Source: Roseburia sp.
GTDB lineage: Bacteria > Bacillota_A > Clostridia > Lachnospirales > Lachnospiraceae
Length of the DNA: 19,562 nt
Direction: 5' to 3'
NCBI GenBank assembly: GCA_019411365.1
Contig: DXQT01000044.1
Span: 1-19,562 of the forward strand
The stretch's first letter is position 1, and each line of letters begins with the position of its first letter. The translations under genes were made by a program, and so were the position numbers. The notes beneath the pieces are model-generated. The model was not told where the DNA came from, did not search any database, and saw nothing but the letters and a program-made list of their open reading frames with translations. Below, one piece after another: positions 7,848-14,467 of this stretch.

Positions 7848-8540
7848 ATGGATTTAAATTTTTTGGGATGTGGTTCGGCATTTAATCCGTTGTACGGGAA
7901 TACAAGTGCCTATTTTACAAACAAGGATCAGCTATATGTGATCGATGGCGGGGAGAGTGTATTTTTGAAATTGTATCAGAAAGAACTCTTAAAGAAATAC
8001 GCCGGTATCACAATTATGGTAACACATATGCATGCAGATCACGTGGGAAGTCTTCCGTCTATCATTTCCTATTGTTATTATGTACTTGGGAAAAAAGTGA
8101 CGGTCATCTATCCGGAAAAGTCTTTGTGGATTCTGCTTGGATTGATGGGAATCGACCCGGATATCTATATTCCTGTGGAGAGCAGTCTGTTTACCGCAGA
8201 GGGACTGAAGGTTTGGGCTGTTTCTGTGAAACATGCGGATGATATTTCCTGCTTTGGTTATATCATTGAATTTGCAGGAGAGAAGATTTACTACAGTGGA
8301 GATTCGTATGAGATTCCCAAAGATGTATTAAACAGATTTTATAAAAGGGAAATATCAACGATCTATCAGGATACAACAGAATTTACATCGAATCACAGGT
8401 CACATTGCCCATTAGAGGAGCTGGAGGAATGTATACCGGCGGATTTAAGAAGGAATGTTTTTTGCATGCATTTTACTACAGATTTTACGGAAAAATTAAA
8501 GAAAAAAGGATTCGGTTATATTCAAAGTAATTGCAGGTGA
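7848..8540 (+). CDS. Metallo-beta-lactamase-fold hydrolase (RNase Z/PhnP-like subgroup)
   Basis: The 230-residue protein begins MDLNFLGCGSAFNP, an RNase Z/PhnP-style first strand. It carries the zinc motif THMHADH (H60, H62, D64, H65), an Asp in YYSGDS near residue 148 and late histidines in SNHRSH and CMHF. Enzymes of this subgroup cleave phosphodiester bonds, including cyclic phosphates in the phosphonate pathway (PhnP), but I cannot assign this one. ATG 7848 is preferred over ATG 7842 because GGAAG (7835-7839) is then correctly spaced. The ribosome binding site lies within the end of the GDPD gene, so the two are translationally linked. It is the last gene of the operon; a terminator follows. 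Confidence 0.82.
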   Translation: MDLNFLGCGSAFNPLYGNTSAYFTNKDQLYVIDGGESVFLKLYQKELLKKYAGITIMVTHMHADHVGSLPSIISYCYYVLGKKVTVIYPEKSLWILLGLMGIDPDIYIPVESSLFTAEGLKVWAVSVKHADDISCFGYIIEFAGEKIYYSGDSYEIPKDVLNRFYKREISTIYQDTTEFTSNHRSHCPLEELEECIPADLRRNVFCMHFTTDFTEKLKKKGFGYIQSNCR

Positions 8541-8550
8541 GAATGGGGAG

Positions 8551-8591
8551 AAGAGCAATTTGAAAGATAATTTTAAATTGCTCTTTTTCTT
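8551..8591 (+). terminator. Terminator closing the transporter-hydrolase operon
   Basis: AAGAGCAATTT (8551-8561) pairs perfectly with AAATTGCTCTT (8575-8585), followed by TTTCTTT. It ends the operon that starts at the 2999 promoter. Confidence 0.88.
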
Positions 8592-8647
8592 TATCCTAAG
8601 ATGCACAAAAAGATTCGTTGGAAATAAAATAGTGGGAAGGTGAAATC

Positions 8648-9340
8648 ATGTGGAGAGCTTTTATTGACGCAATGGCAGAATGGAACAGCGTAGCGATTTG
8701 CGGACGCCTTGCGCTGGCAATCCTAACGGGAACTGTGATAGGAATTGACCGTGGGTTAAAACGGCGCGGAGCCGGGATCAAGACACATGCATTAGTGTGC
8801 CTTGGATCCGCTTTGGTAATGCTGACCAGTGAATATATGTCGATGAATTTTGACCAGAAAGCCGATCTTGCGCGACTCGGTGCACAGGTGATCAGTGGGG
8901 TAGGATTCCTGGGGGTAGGCACAATATTGGTAACGGAGAAACAAAGAGTCCGGGGGCTTACCACAGCAGCAGGACTTTGGGCATGTGCCTGTGTGGGGCT
9001 GGCGATTGGAATCGGGTTTGTGGAAGGTGCAGTCTATACGCTGGTATTCATTGTTGTTGTATTGCGCCTTCTGAATAAAATCGACATTTTTTTACAGAAA
9101 CATGCGAAAGTATTTGACCTTTATCTTGAACTGGAAAATGGAAAGAGCATTGGGCTGTTTTTACAGGAGATGCGAAGCCGGAATGTGAAAACAGAGACGG
9201 TTGAGACAACCAAAAATAAACTGCCGGGTAAATTTTCCTCTTTAGTGGTAACTCTGGAAGTCAATCACTATAATATGAGACCGGAACTGATCGATGAGAT
9301 CAGAAATTTTGACTATGTGCACTATGTAGAAGAAATGTAA
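8648..9340 (+). CDS. MgtC/SapB family membrane protein
   Basis: The 230-residue protein has an N-terminal membrane domain of about four to five helices with family signatures: IGIDRGLKRRGAGIKTHALV, the GSAL segment, ARLGAQVISGVGFLGVGTIL and RGLTTAAGLWACACVGLAIG. A soluble C-terminal domain of about 90 residues (from about 145) resembles the ACT-like domain of this family. MgtC-type proteins are linked to growth at low magnesium and to phosphate or ATP homeostasis. ATG 8648 follows GGGAAGG. A weak promoter may lie at TGCACA (8602-8607) and TAAAAT (8625-8630), spaced 17. The gene lies between two GDPD genes, and 71 bases separate it from the second, so the two may be co-transcribed. Confidence 0.88.
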   Translation: MWRAFIDAMAEWNSVAICGRLALAILTGTVIGIDRGLKRRGAGIKTHALVCLGSALVMLTSEYMSMNFDQKADLARLGAQVISGVGFLGVGTILVTEKQRVRGLTTAAGLWACACVGLAIGIGFVEGAVYTLVFIVVVLRLLNKIDIFLQKHAKVFDLYLELENGKSIGLFLQEMRSRNVKTETVETTKNKLPGKFSSLVVTLEVNHYNMRPELIDEIRNFDYVHYVEEM

Positions 9341-9411
9341 GCATCTGGAAGTATTGCAAATTCAGGATTAGAATGTATCAAAACTGGAAAGCAGAAGGGG
9401 GATAAAAATTT

Positions 9412-10161
9412 ATGGATTCAAAAAAAATAAAAGTGTGGGCGCACCGTGGAGCAAGTGGATATGCACCGGAGAATACAATGGATGCATTTCGAAAAGCCAT
9501 TGAGATGAAAGCAGATGGGATCGAACTGGATGTGCATCTGACGAAAGATGGTGAAGTGGTTGTGATACACGATGAAGTACTTGACAGAGTCAGTGATGGA
9601 ACCGGACGTGTACAGGACTTTACCTGTAATGAATTAAAAAAGTTTAATTTTAATAAATTACATCCAGAATACAAAGAGGAAGAGATACCAACATTAGAGG
9701 AAGTTTATCAGCTGATAAAGCCGACAGATCTCACCATTAATGTGGAAATGAAGACTGGAAACACGTTTTATCCGGGAATGGAAGACAAGGTTTTAGAACT
9801 GACAAAAAAATATGACATGATGGATCGTATCATAGTTTCCTCATTCAATCATTATACGATCCGCAGTATGAAGGAAAAATGCCCGGAATTAAAAACAGGT
9901 GCACTGTATGCGGATGGAATTATAAATGCGGTCGATTATGTGGCGGATGTTGTGCGGGCAGATGCTCTGCATCCGGGGTGGACGAAAATTTTTTATCCAA
10001 ATTATCTGGAGGACTGCAGGCGGAGAAATATATTAGTGCATGTATGGACGATCAATAATGAGAAAGACATGCGGCGCTGCTGTGAGATGGGACTCGATGC
10101 AATTATTACGAACTATCCGGATGTGGCGAGAAAAGTGGTGGATGAGTACCAGCTTAATTAA
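9412..10161 (+). CDS. Glycerophosphodiester phosphodiesterase, UgpQ-like
   Basis: This 249-residue cytoplasmic enzyme should hydrolyse glycerophosphodiesters to an alcohol and glycerol 3-phosphate. All expected residues are present: AHRGASGYAPENT (H11, R12), IELDVHLTKDG (E38, D40), VIHDEVLDRV (H53, D54), and INVEMKT with the Glu and Lys at about residues 114-116. The C-terminal strands HVWTINN and IITNYP are typical of the family. Length fits bacterial cytosolic GDPDs and there is no signal peptide. AAGGGGG lies about 10 bases before ATG 9412. Its completeness contrasts with the divergent paralogue at 7012. A perfect terminator follows its stop within 10 bases. Confidence 0.93.
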   Translation: MDSKKIKVWAHRGASGYAPENTMDAFRKAIEMKADGIELDVHLTKDGEVVVIHDEVLDRVSDGTGRVQDFTCNELKKFNFNKLHPEYKEEEIPTLEEVYQLIKPTDLTINVEMKTGNTFYPGMEDKVLELTKKYDMMDRIIVSSFNHYTIRSMKEKCPELKTGALYADGIINAVDYVADVVRADALHPGWTKIFYPNYLEDCRRRNILVHVWTINNEKDMRRCCEMGLDAIITNYPDVARKVVDEYQLN

Positions 10162-10169
10162 AATTGTGT

Positions 10170-10216
10170 ATGCGGAAATATATCAAAATAATTTGATATA
10201 TTTCCGCATTTCTATT
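10170..10216 (+). terminator. Perfect 18-bp terminator hairpin after the UgpQ-like gene
   Basis: ATGCGGAAATATATCAAA (10170-10187) pairs with TTTGATATATTTCCGCAT (10192-10209) around the loop ATAA, followed by TTCTATT. It is an unusually long perfect stem. Its right arm also contains a -35-like box (see 10193-10221). Confidence 0.85.
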
Positions 10217-10221
10217 ATAAT
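10193..10221 (+). promoter_or_regulatory. Promoter embedded in the terminator
   Basis: TTGATA (10193-10198), in the right arm of the preceding hairpin, and TATAAT (10216-10221) are spaced exactly 17 bases. The predicted start near 10228 would read into the broken ATPase gene and the acetyltransferase gene. Confidence 0.55.
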
Positions 10222-10267
10222 CAGCCGTAAAAGAAGTAATATATTGCCATCAGGAGAGGAAATAAAT

Positions 10268-10640
10268 ATGAAAACCTGAAAAGATGCCGCGAAAGAGAAA
10301 AGACCGCTTCCGGTAGGAGTTTCTGATTATGTCAGAGCACAGGCAGAGTATTATTATGTGGATAAAACGCTGCTGATCAAAGAATTTTTAGACAGAAAAC
10401 CGCTGGTTTCCCTGTTTACCAGACCGAGAAGATTTGGAAAGACATTAAATATGGATATGTTACGGGTGTTCTTTGAAATATCGGACGAGGATACCAGTAT
10501 TTATTTTAAAGAGAAAGCTATCTGGAAGTGTGGACAGGAGTATACCAGACAACAGGAAAATAACAGCAGTGTATAAAAATGAGATTCTGGCGCATTTATT
10601 ACAGATTGGGGCAATTTGGGAAAGAAATGGTGCACAATAA
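10268..10640 (+). pseudogene. Broken AAA-ATPase-like gene (AAA_ATPase-like/PD-(D/E)XK protein family)
   Basis: GGAGAGGAAATAAATATG gives a good start at 10268, but codon 4 is TGA (10277-10279). The frame then reads RPLPVGVSDY, EYYYVDKT and SLFTRPRRFGKTLNMDML, the N-terminal half with Walker A of a large family of about 550-residue ATP-binding proteins carrying a C-terminal nuclease-like domain. Near 10541 the sequence jumps to another frame reading IPDNRKITAVYKNEILAHLL, a C-terminal-half segment, and ends at TAA 10638. Several hundred codons are missing between the two parts and beyond the end. These multi-copy genes often decay in gut Clostridia. Nonsense mutation plus internal deletion makes a functional product very unlikely. 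Confidence 0.8.
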
Positions 10641-10650
10641 GGGAGGAAAG

Positions 10651-11076
10651 ATGTTGAACAGGCAGGTTTATGTATCAGATAATGAATTTATCATTTGCCC
10701 GATTGCGGATGAAGATCGTGATAATTATGTAGAATTGCATCGTCAGATAAATGGTGAACATACATTGTTTTTAAATGAGCATTGCAAAGATATGATGTGG
10801 GAACAGGTTTTAGAGGGAGAAGATAAAGTATTTTCTGTATTTGAAATAAATGGCGATTATTGTGGAAGTCTGGAATTGCAGAATCCGGACTCTGATACAC
10901 CTGAAATAGGAATAGATCTTTTCGAGAATAAGAGAAATAAGGGAATAGCGCCGAAAGTGGTAAAATTATTGGCAAAAAGATGCTATAAGGACAGGAAAGT
11001 AGATTATTTTCTGATTAGAAGAACAGAATTCATTAGTCAGGCGATTTATCTGGATTTCCCAACAAAAAAATGTTAA
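10651..11076 (+). CDS. GNAT-family N-acetyltransferase, C-terminally truncated
   Basis: The 141-residue protein shows the GNAT core: IICPIADEDRDNYVELHR as the first strand and helix, VFSVFEINGDYCGSLELQ as the central strands, EIGIDLFENKRNKGIAPKVVKLL with the acetyl-CoA-binding RNKGIA loop at about residues 97-102, then VDYFLIR. Usual members continue with an N-x-x-S/A-x-x-x-x-E-K-x-G helix. Here the chain instead ends RTEFISQAIYLDFPTKKC, so the last 30 or more residues are missing or replaced. ATG 10651 is chosen for the ideal GGGAGGAAAG before it, although the frame is open back to 10579. It lies 10 bases after the pseudogene stop. The substrate is unknown and activity is doubtful. Confidence 0.6.
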   Translation: MLNRQVYVSDNEFIICPIADEDRDNYVELHRQINGEHTLFLNEHCKDMMWEQVLEGEDKVFSVFEINGDYCGSLELQNPDSDTPEIGIDLFENKRNKGIAPKVVKLLAKRCYKDRKVDYFLIRRTEFISQAIYLDFPTKKC

Positions 11077-11125
11077 GATAAAATAAATTTGTGTTTCGGG
11101 ACAGTGATGAATAAGGAGGTATGAG

Positions 11126-11401
11126 ATGGAACCAATGTATTTATCAATCCAGCAGAAAGAGACCGGCAGACAGATCAAGAGGCTTCTATCAGAACACGGT
11201 TACACGGTGAAAGATGTCCAGACCGTGATGGGATTTGAAAATCCGCAGGCAGTCTACAAATGGATCTCAGGAAAATCGCTGCCGAGTTTGGACAATTTTA
11301 TAATTTTAAGTAGATTATTGCATACCAGTATTGAAGATATCCTCGTCATTGACGGGGATATCGTTCGTTTATGGTATATTTTATTTCGGAAATTAAACTA
11401 G
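11126..11401 (+). CDS. Small XRE-type helix-turn-helix protein
   Basis: This 91-residue protein is almost entirely one XRE/Cro-type DNA-binding domain: GRQIKRLLSEHGYTVKDVQ, then VMGFENPQAVYKWISGKSLP as the turn and recognition helix, then NFIILSRLLHTSIEDILV. AAGGAGGT lies just before ATG 11126. Small proteins of this kind in Clostridia often have a short acidic tail after EDILV; here the tail is DGDIVRLWYILFRKLN, which may come from altered 3' sequence. The region coding EDILVIDGDI is also a strong 27-base inverted repeat. The target is unknown, and none of the neighbours (truncated acetyltransferase, coiled-coil protein) points to a role. Confidence 0.7.
   Translation: MEPMYLSIQQKETGRQIKRLLSEHGYTVKDVQTVMGFENPQAVYKWISGKSLPSLDNFIILSRLLHTSIEDILVIDGDIVRLWYILFRKLN
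11336..11362 (+). repeat. 27-base inverted repeat inside the HTH gene's 3' end
   Basis: GATATCC (11336-11342) pairs with GGATATC (11356-11362) and CGTCA (11344-11348) with TGACG (11350-11354) around a single central T; 11343/11355 is a T-G pair. No T-run follows directly, so it is not a standard terminator. It could be a binding site or an RNA hairpin. Confidence 0.7.
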
Positions 11402-11408
11402 CGGTAGA

Positions 11409-11437
11409 ATGACAAACTTTTCTGTATGTCTTATATT
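11409..11437 (+). promoter_or_regulatory. Candidate promoter of the coiled-coil protein gene
   Basis: ATGACA (11409-11414) and TATATT (11432-11437) are 17 bases apart, each with one mismatch to consensus. The predicted start would be near 11444, 34 bases before ATG 11478. Confidence 0.4.
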
Positions 11438-11477
11438 GATATCATCATGAAGGATAGTTGGGAGAGGAAAAAGGTAA

Positions 11478-11990
11478 ATGAAAAAAATAACATCGGCATA
11501 TGCAAATAAATGGCTTAAAAGCCTGGAAGAAGACAAGGAATACTGGGTAAATAAGGAAGAAGCGTCAAGTACCTATGTGGCTGCGATCAATGAGGAGCCT
11601 GTGATCCCCGAATATGATTATGCTGAGGTTGCAGCAACGATTGCAGAAATTGATGAAAAGATCGCAGTGATCAAACATGCACTGAATGTCACAAATGCAA
11701 CCGCAAAAGTGCAGGTAAAGGATACCGAGATGAGCGTGGACACGATCTTAATAAAGATGGCGCAGTTGAATAAAAGAAAGGCTGTCCTTGACCGGATGCG
11801 CAAACAGCTTCCAAAGACGAGGGAGACAACATCGTATATGTCCAGAAATGCAGTTCCCGAGTATCGGTATGTCAACTATGATCTTGATCTGGTCAAGCAG
11901 GAATATGAGCGGGTATCTCAGAATGTCATGGAATTGCAGATGGCATTGGATCAATATAACCAGACGGTGCAGTTTGAGGTAGATCTTTAA
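11478..11990 (+). CDS. Predicted coiled-coil protein, possibly DIP1984-like
   Basis: This 170-residue soluble protein has no signal peptide or membrane segment. Long helical stretches dominate: residues about 50-75 (AEVAATIAEIDEKIAVIKHALN), 95-115 (ILIKMAQLNKRKAVLDRMRKQL) and 135-162 (LDLVKQEYERVSQNVMELQ). HALNVTNATAKVQ followed by a short strand and MAQLNKRKAVLDRM resembles the layout of DIP1984/septicolysin-like small proteins of unknown role, but I am not certain of this. GGGAGAGGAAAAAGG precedes ATG 11478. The coding sequence looks intact. It stands alone: the next 360 bases contain only a decayed gene. Confidence 0.75.
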   Translation: MKKITSAYANKWLKSLEEDKEYWVNKEEASSTYVAAINEEPVIPEYDYAEVAATIAEIDEKIAVIKHALNVTNATAKVQVKDTEMSVDTILIKMAQLNKRKAVLDRMRKQLPKTRETTSYMSRNAVPEYRYVNYDLDLVKQEYERVSQNVMELQMALDQYNQTVQFEVDL

Positions 11991-12213
11991 AAAATTTTCC
12001 GTGCAGGGTGCGGTCACAGGTAAATAGTGCAAAATAGTTCAGGTTCAGTGATAAAGTTTTTTCTGTTATTCGTTATTTGTTATTCGTTAAAGTTCATAGT
12101 GATTTAAATCCGGATACGATAAATTTTAAATGCGCCCAGCAGAAAACCTGCAGGAAACTGCGATGCGGAGGTTCGGTTTCAAGCATCAGATGATGAAAGG
12201 AAGATAAACTTAC
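11991..12213 (+). other. Intergenic region without a recognisable gene
   Basis: No ORF, tRNA or convincing terminator is seen. It contains a short near-repeat (GTTATTCGTTATTTGTTATTCG, 12064-12085) and the palindrome CCTGCAGG near 12150, within a short GCAG/CTGC hairpin. No riboswitch consensus that I know fits. The decayed deformylase begins at 12214. Confidence 0.5.
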
Positions 12214-12333
12214 ATGGTAAAGAAAATCATGCGTGATCCCCTGTTTCTGGGACAGAAATCAGAGGATGCAACAGAAAAAGATAAGTAGGTCGTAACGGAT
12301 CTTTTGGAGGGCATGTACAAGATATAAAGAAGA
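12214..12333 (+). pseudogene. def: Decayed peptide deformylase gene, copy 2
   Basis: AGGAAG precedes ATG 12214, which opens VKKIMRDPLFLGQKSEDATEKDK, a normal deformylase N-terminus, but TAG follows at 12286. The frame then reads VVTDLLEG before jumping to CTRYKE-like sequence (GCATGTACAAGATATAAAGAA), which matches the SCTRYEE segment of copy 1. Everything with the active-site motifs is deleted. Over about 79 bases from AAGAAAATCATGCG the two copies differ at about eight positions, including one single-base gap, so they are close paralogues in the same orientation about 12.2 kb apart. This copy cannot make an enzyme. Confidence 0.8.
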
Positions 12334-12353
12334 CAGAAATGGAGGGATACATT

Positions 12354-12665
12354 TTGAAAAATTATTATAAATTACAGAGCCCATCATTTTTTAAATTTCA
12401 ATATGTATTTCTTGACAGTGAAGATTATCTGGCAGATCAGTTATTTATAAAATACAAGGTAACTGTGGATTTTGGAGATGAATATGTAAAAGAAAATTCG
12501 CCGTATCATGTGATATTTTGCAAAATAAGAAAAAGGGATGAAAAAAAGTTTCTCGATGCACTTTCTGAGATGTATGACAAGATGCTTCTTATGGGATATA
12601 AAGATTATCAGGAAGTTTGTGATAATTTTATAAGAGTTGTAGAGAAAAATGAAAAAGAGAAGTAG
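12354..12665 (+). CDS. Hypothetical protein
   Basis: I do not recognise the family. The predicted 103-residue product starts MKNYYKLQSPSFFKFQYVFL and is soluble, with strands around VTVDFGDEY and YHVIFCKIRKRD and a C-terminal helical half (DALSEMYDKMLLMGYKDYQEVC) ending in a lysine- and glutamate-rich tail. I prefer the TTG start at 12354 because GGAGGG (12341-12346) is correctly spaced for it. The in-frame ATG at 12339 overlaps that ribosome binding site and would add five residues. The gene lies between a decayed deformylase and the exporter promoter and has no operon partner. Confidence 0.6.
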   Translation: MKNYYKLQSPSFFKFQYVFLDSEDYLADQLFIKYKVTVDFGDEYVKENSPYHVIFCKIRKRDEKKFLDALSEMYDKMLLMGYKDYQEVCDNFIRVVEKNEKEK

Positions 12666-12678
12666 CATGGTTTTACTC

Positions 12679-12707
12679 TTGACATCCACCCCACCCCGCA
12701 ATACAAT
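12679..12707 (+). promoter_or_regulatory. Promoter of the ABC exporter-MarR operon
   Basis: TTGACA (12679-12684) and TACAAT (12702-12707) are spaced 17 bases; the spacer is unusually C-rich (TCCACCCCACCCCGCAA). The operator palindrome begins three bases after the -10 box. Confidence 0.8.
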
Positions 12708-12709
12708 AC

Positions 12710-12721
12710 TTGCATATGCAA
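12710..12721 (+). promoter_or_regulatory. Probable MarR operator
   Basis: TTGCATATGCAA is a perfect 12-base palindrome between the -10 box and the ribosome binding site, covering the predicted transcription start. Its size and symmetry fit MarR-family sites, and the last regulator gene of the same operon is MarR-type, so autoregulation is likely. Confidence 0.65.
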
Positions 12722-12739
12722 CTATTGGAGGTGCAAGTA

Positions 12740-14467
12740 ATGCTGAAACGAGTTTTTTCTTATATGAGAGAATATAAGAAATATGCATGGTCAGGTTTGT
12801 TATGCATTGGCGTGGAGGTGGTCTTAGAGATCACGGTGCCGCTTCTCATGGCGGACCTGATCGACTATGGAGTCACAAATGCGGACGGGACTTATATCAT
12901 AAAAAAAGGTCTGCAGATGGCACTCTGTGCAGTGCTGGCATTGATCCTTGGTGTCGGAAGTGCAAAATTTTCCGCGCTTGCAGGACAGGGACTCGGTGCA
13001 AATATAAGAAAGGCGGAGTACGAGAAACTCCAGTCTTATTCATTTTCCAATATAGACCATTTCAGTGTGTCGTCGCTTGTCACGCGTCTGACGAGTGATG
13101 TGACGAACATCCAGAATGCGGTGTCCACCGGTATGCGTCCGTTTGGGCGGAGTCCGGTCATGCTTATTTTTGCGACATCGTTTGCATTCCGGATCAATTC
13201 GACGCTGGCGCTGGTTTTTCTTGTGGCACTGCCGACGTTAGCAGTGCTTTTAATTCTTATTATTATAAATGTCGGGCCGCTTTACGGGCGCATGCAGAGT
13301 GCGATCGATCAGGTGAACCGGTGTATTCAGGAAAATCTTACGGCGATCCGTGTTGTGAAATCCTATGTCAGAGGCGATTACGAAGTGGAAAAGTTCGGTG
13401 TCGTCAATGAAAATTTAAAATCAGAATCTGAAAAAGCATTTGGAACAGCAGTGCTAAATGTGCCCGCCATGCAGTTTGTGATGTACGGGACGATCCTTGG
13501 AATCCTTTTGATCGGGGGAAGGCTGATCAATGAGGGGCAGATGATGATCGGACAACTCACCAGTTTTTTGAGTTATGTGCTGTTAATTCTTAATTCCCTG
13601 ATGATGATGTCAAATGTGTTCCTGCTCATGACAAGGTCGCTGGCATCCGCAGAGCGGATCATGGAAGTCATTGATGAAAAAATCGATATCACAGATGAAA
13701 ATGCAAAAGACATTGCCGTGGCAAAAGGTGAGATCGAATTTGACCATGTGTGGTTCAAATACAAGGACACTGCAAAGGAATATGTGCTCTCCGATGTTTC
13801 TTTCCATATCAAACCGGGGCAGACGGTCGGCATCATCGGTCAGACCGGTTCGTCAAAGACTACACTGGTGCAGCTTATCCCAAGGCTTTACGATGTGACA
13901 AAGGGCGAGGTAAAGATCGACGGAATCAATGTAAAAGAGTATCCGGTCAGACATCTTCGCGACGCAGTTGCGATGGTACTGCAGAAAAATACGCTGTTTT
14001 CCGGTTCACTGATTGATAACCTCCGCTGGGGAAATGAAAATGCCACATTGGATGAGATTAAAGAAGCATGTCAGATTGCCTGTGTGGATGAGTTTGTGGA
14101 CCGGCTTGCGGATGGTTATGATACCGAGATGGGGCAGGAGGGAGTCAATGTGTCCGGCGGGCAGAAACAGAGGATCTGCATTGCCAGAGCCATTTTGAAA
14201 AAGCCGAAAGTACTGATCTTAGATGACTCCACAAGCGCGGTGGACACCGCGACGGAGGCGAAGATACGAAGCGGGCTTGCAGAAAAACTGCCGGATATGA
14301 CAAAGATCATCATTGCGCAGAGGATATCGTCTGTCCGCCATGCTGACCAGATCATTATCATGGACAGGGGGCATGTGGAGGCAATCGGCACACATGAGAG
14401 TCTGCTCCGTGACAATCAGATCTATCAGGAAATCTATGCATCACAGAAGGAAGGAGCTGATCTTTAA
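12740..14467 (+). CDS. Heterodimeric ABC exporter half-transporter 1 (degenerate-site subunit)
   Basis: The 575-residue protein has an N-terminal six-helix exporter domain (about 1-310) and a C-terminal ATPase domain. Walker A reads GQTGSSKTT near residue 368, with Ser where Gly is usual. The signature is canonical VSGGQ near 470. Walker B is LILDDSTSAVD near 492-502, with Asp in place of the catalytic Glu. That pattern marks the non-catalytic subunit of BmrCD/LmrCD-like drug exporters, whose good signature completes the partner's active site. ATG 12740 follows GGAGGTG; the frame is open upstream to 12710, but that lies in the operator. Its TAA overlaps the next ATG (TAATG), so the two subunits are translationally coupled. 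Confidence 0.9.
   Translation: MLKRVFSYMREYKKYAWSGLLCIGVEVVLEITVPLLMADLIDYGVTNADGTYIIKKGLQMALCAVLALILGVGSAKFSALAGQGLGANIRKAEYEKLQSYSFSNIDHFSVSSLVTRLTSDVTNIQNAVSTGMRPFGRSPVMLIFATSFAFRINSTLALVFLVALPTLAVLLILIIINVGPLYGRMQSAIDQVNRCIQENLTAIRVVKSYVRGDYEVEKFGVVNENLKSESEKAFGTAVLNVPAMQFVMYGTILGILLIGGRLINEGQMMIGQLTSFLSYVLLILNSLMMMSNVFLLMTRSLASAERIMEVIDEKIDITDENAKDIAVAKGEIEFDHVWFKYKDTAKEYVLSDVSFHIKPGQTVGIIGQTGSSKTTLVQLIPRLYDVTKGEVKIDGINVKEYPVRHLRDAVAMVLQKNTLFSGSLIDNLRWGNENATLDEIKEACQIACVDEFVDRLADGYDTEMGQEGVNVSGGQKQRICIARAILKKPKVLILDDSTSAVDTATEAKIRSGLAEKLPDMTKIIIAQRISSVRHADQIIIMDRGHVEAIGTHESLLRDNQIYQEIYASQKEGADL

Noticed and set aside
12064..12095. Short near-tandem repeat GTTATTCGTTATTTGTTATTCG
   Set aside because: It has only about two imperfect units, with no spacers or further copies; most likely low-complexity intergenic sequence, and not a CRISPR array.
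12116..12213. Possible riboswitch or structured RNA before the second deformylase remnant
   Set aside because: Only short GCAG/CTGC pairings were found, no known conserved core matches, and the downstream gene is dead.
12710..12739. Exporter start at TTG 12710 or ATG 12716
   Set aside because: These lie inside the operator palindrome and before the ribosome binding site GGAGGTG. ATG 12740 is correctly placed.
12441..12788. Minus-strand open frame of 115 codons
   Set aside because: It runs opposite the hypothetical gene, the exporter promoter and the exporter start, and its composition is that of an antisense shadow.
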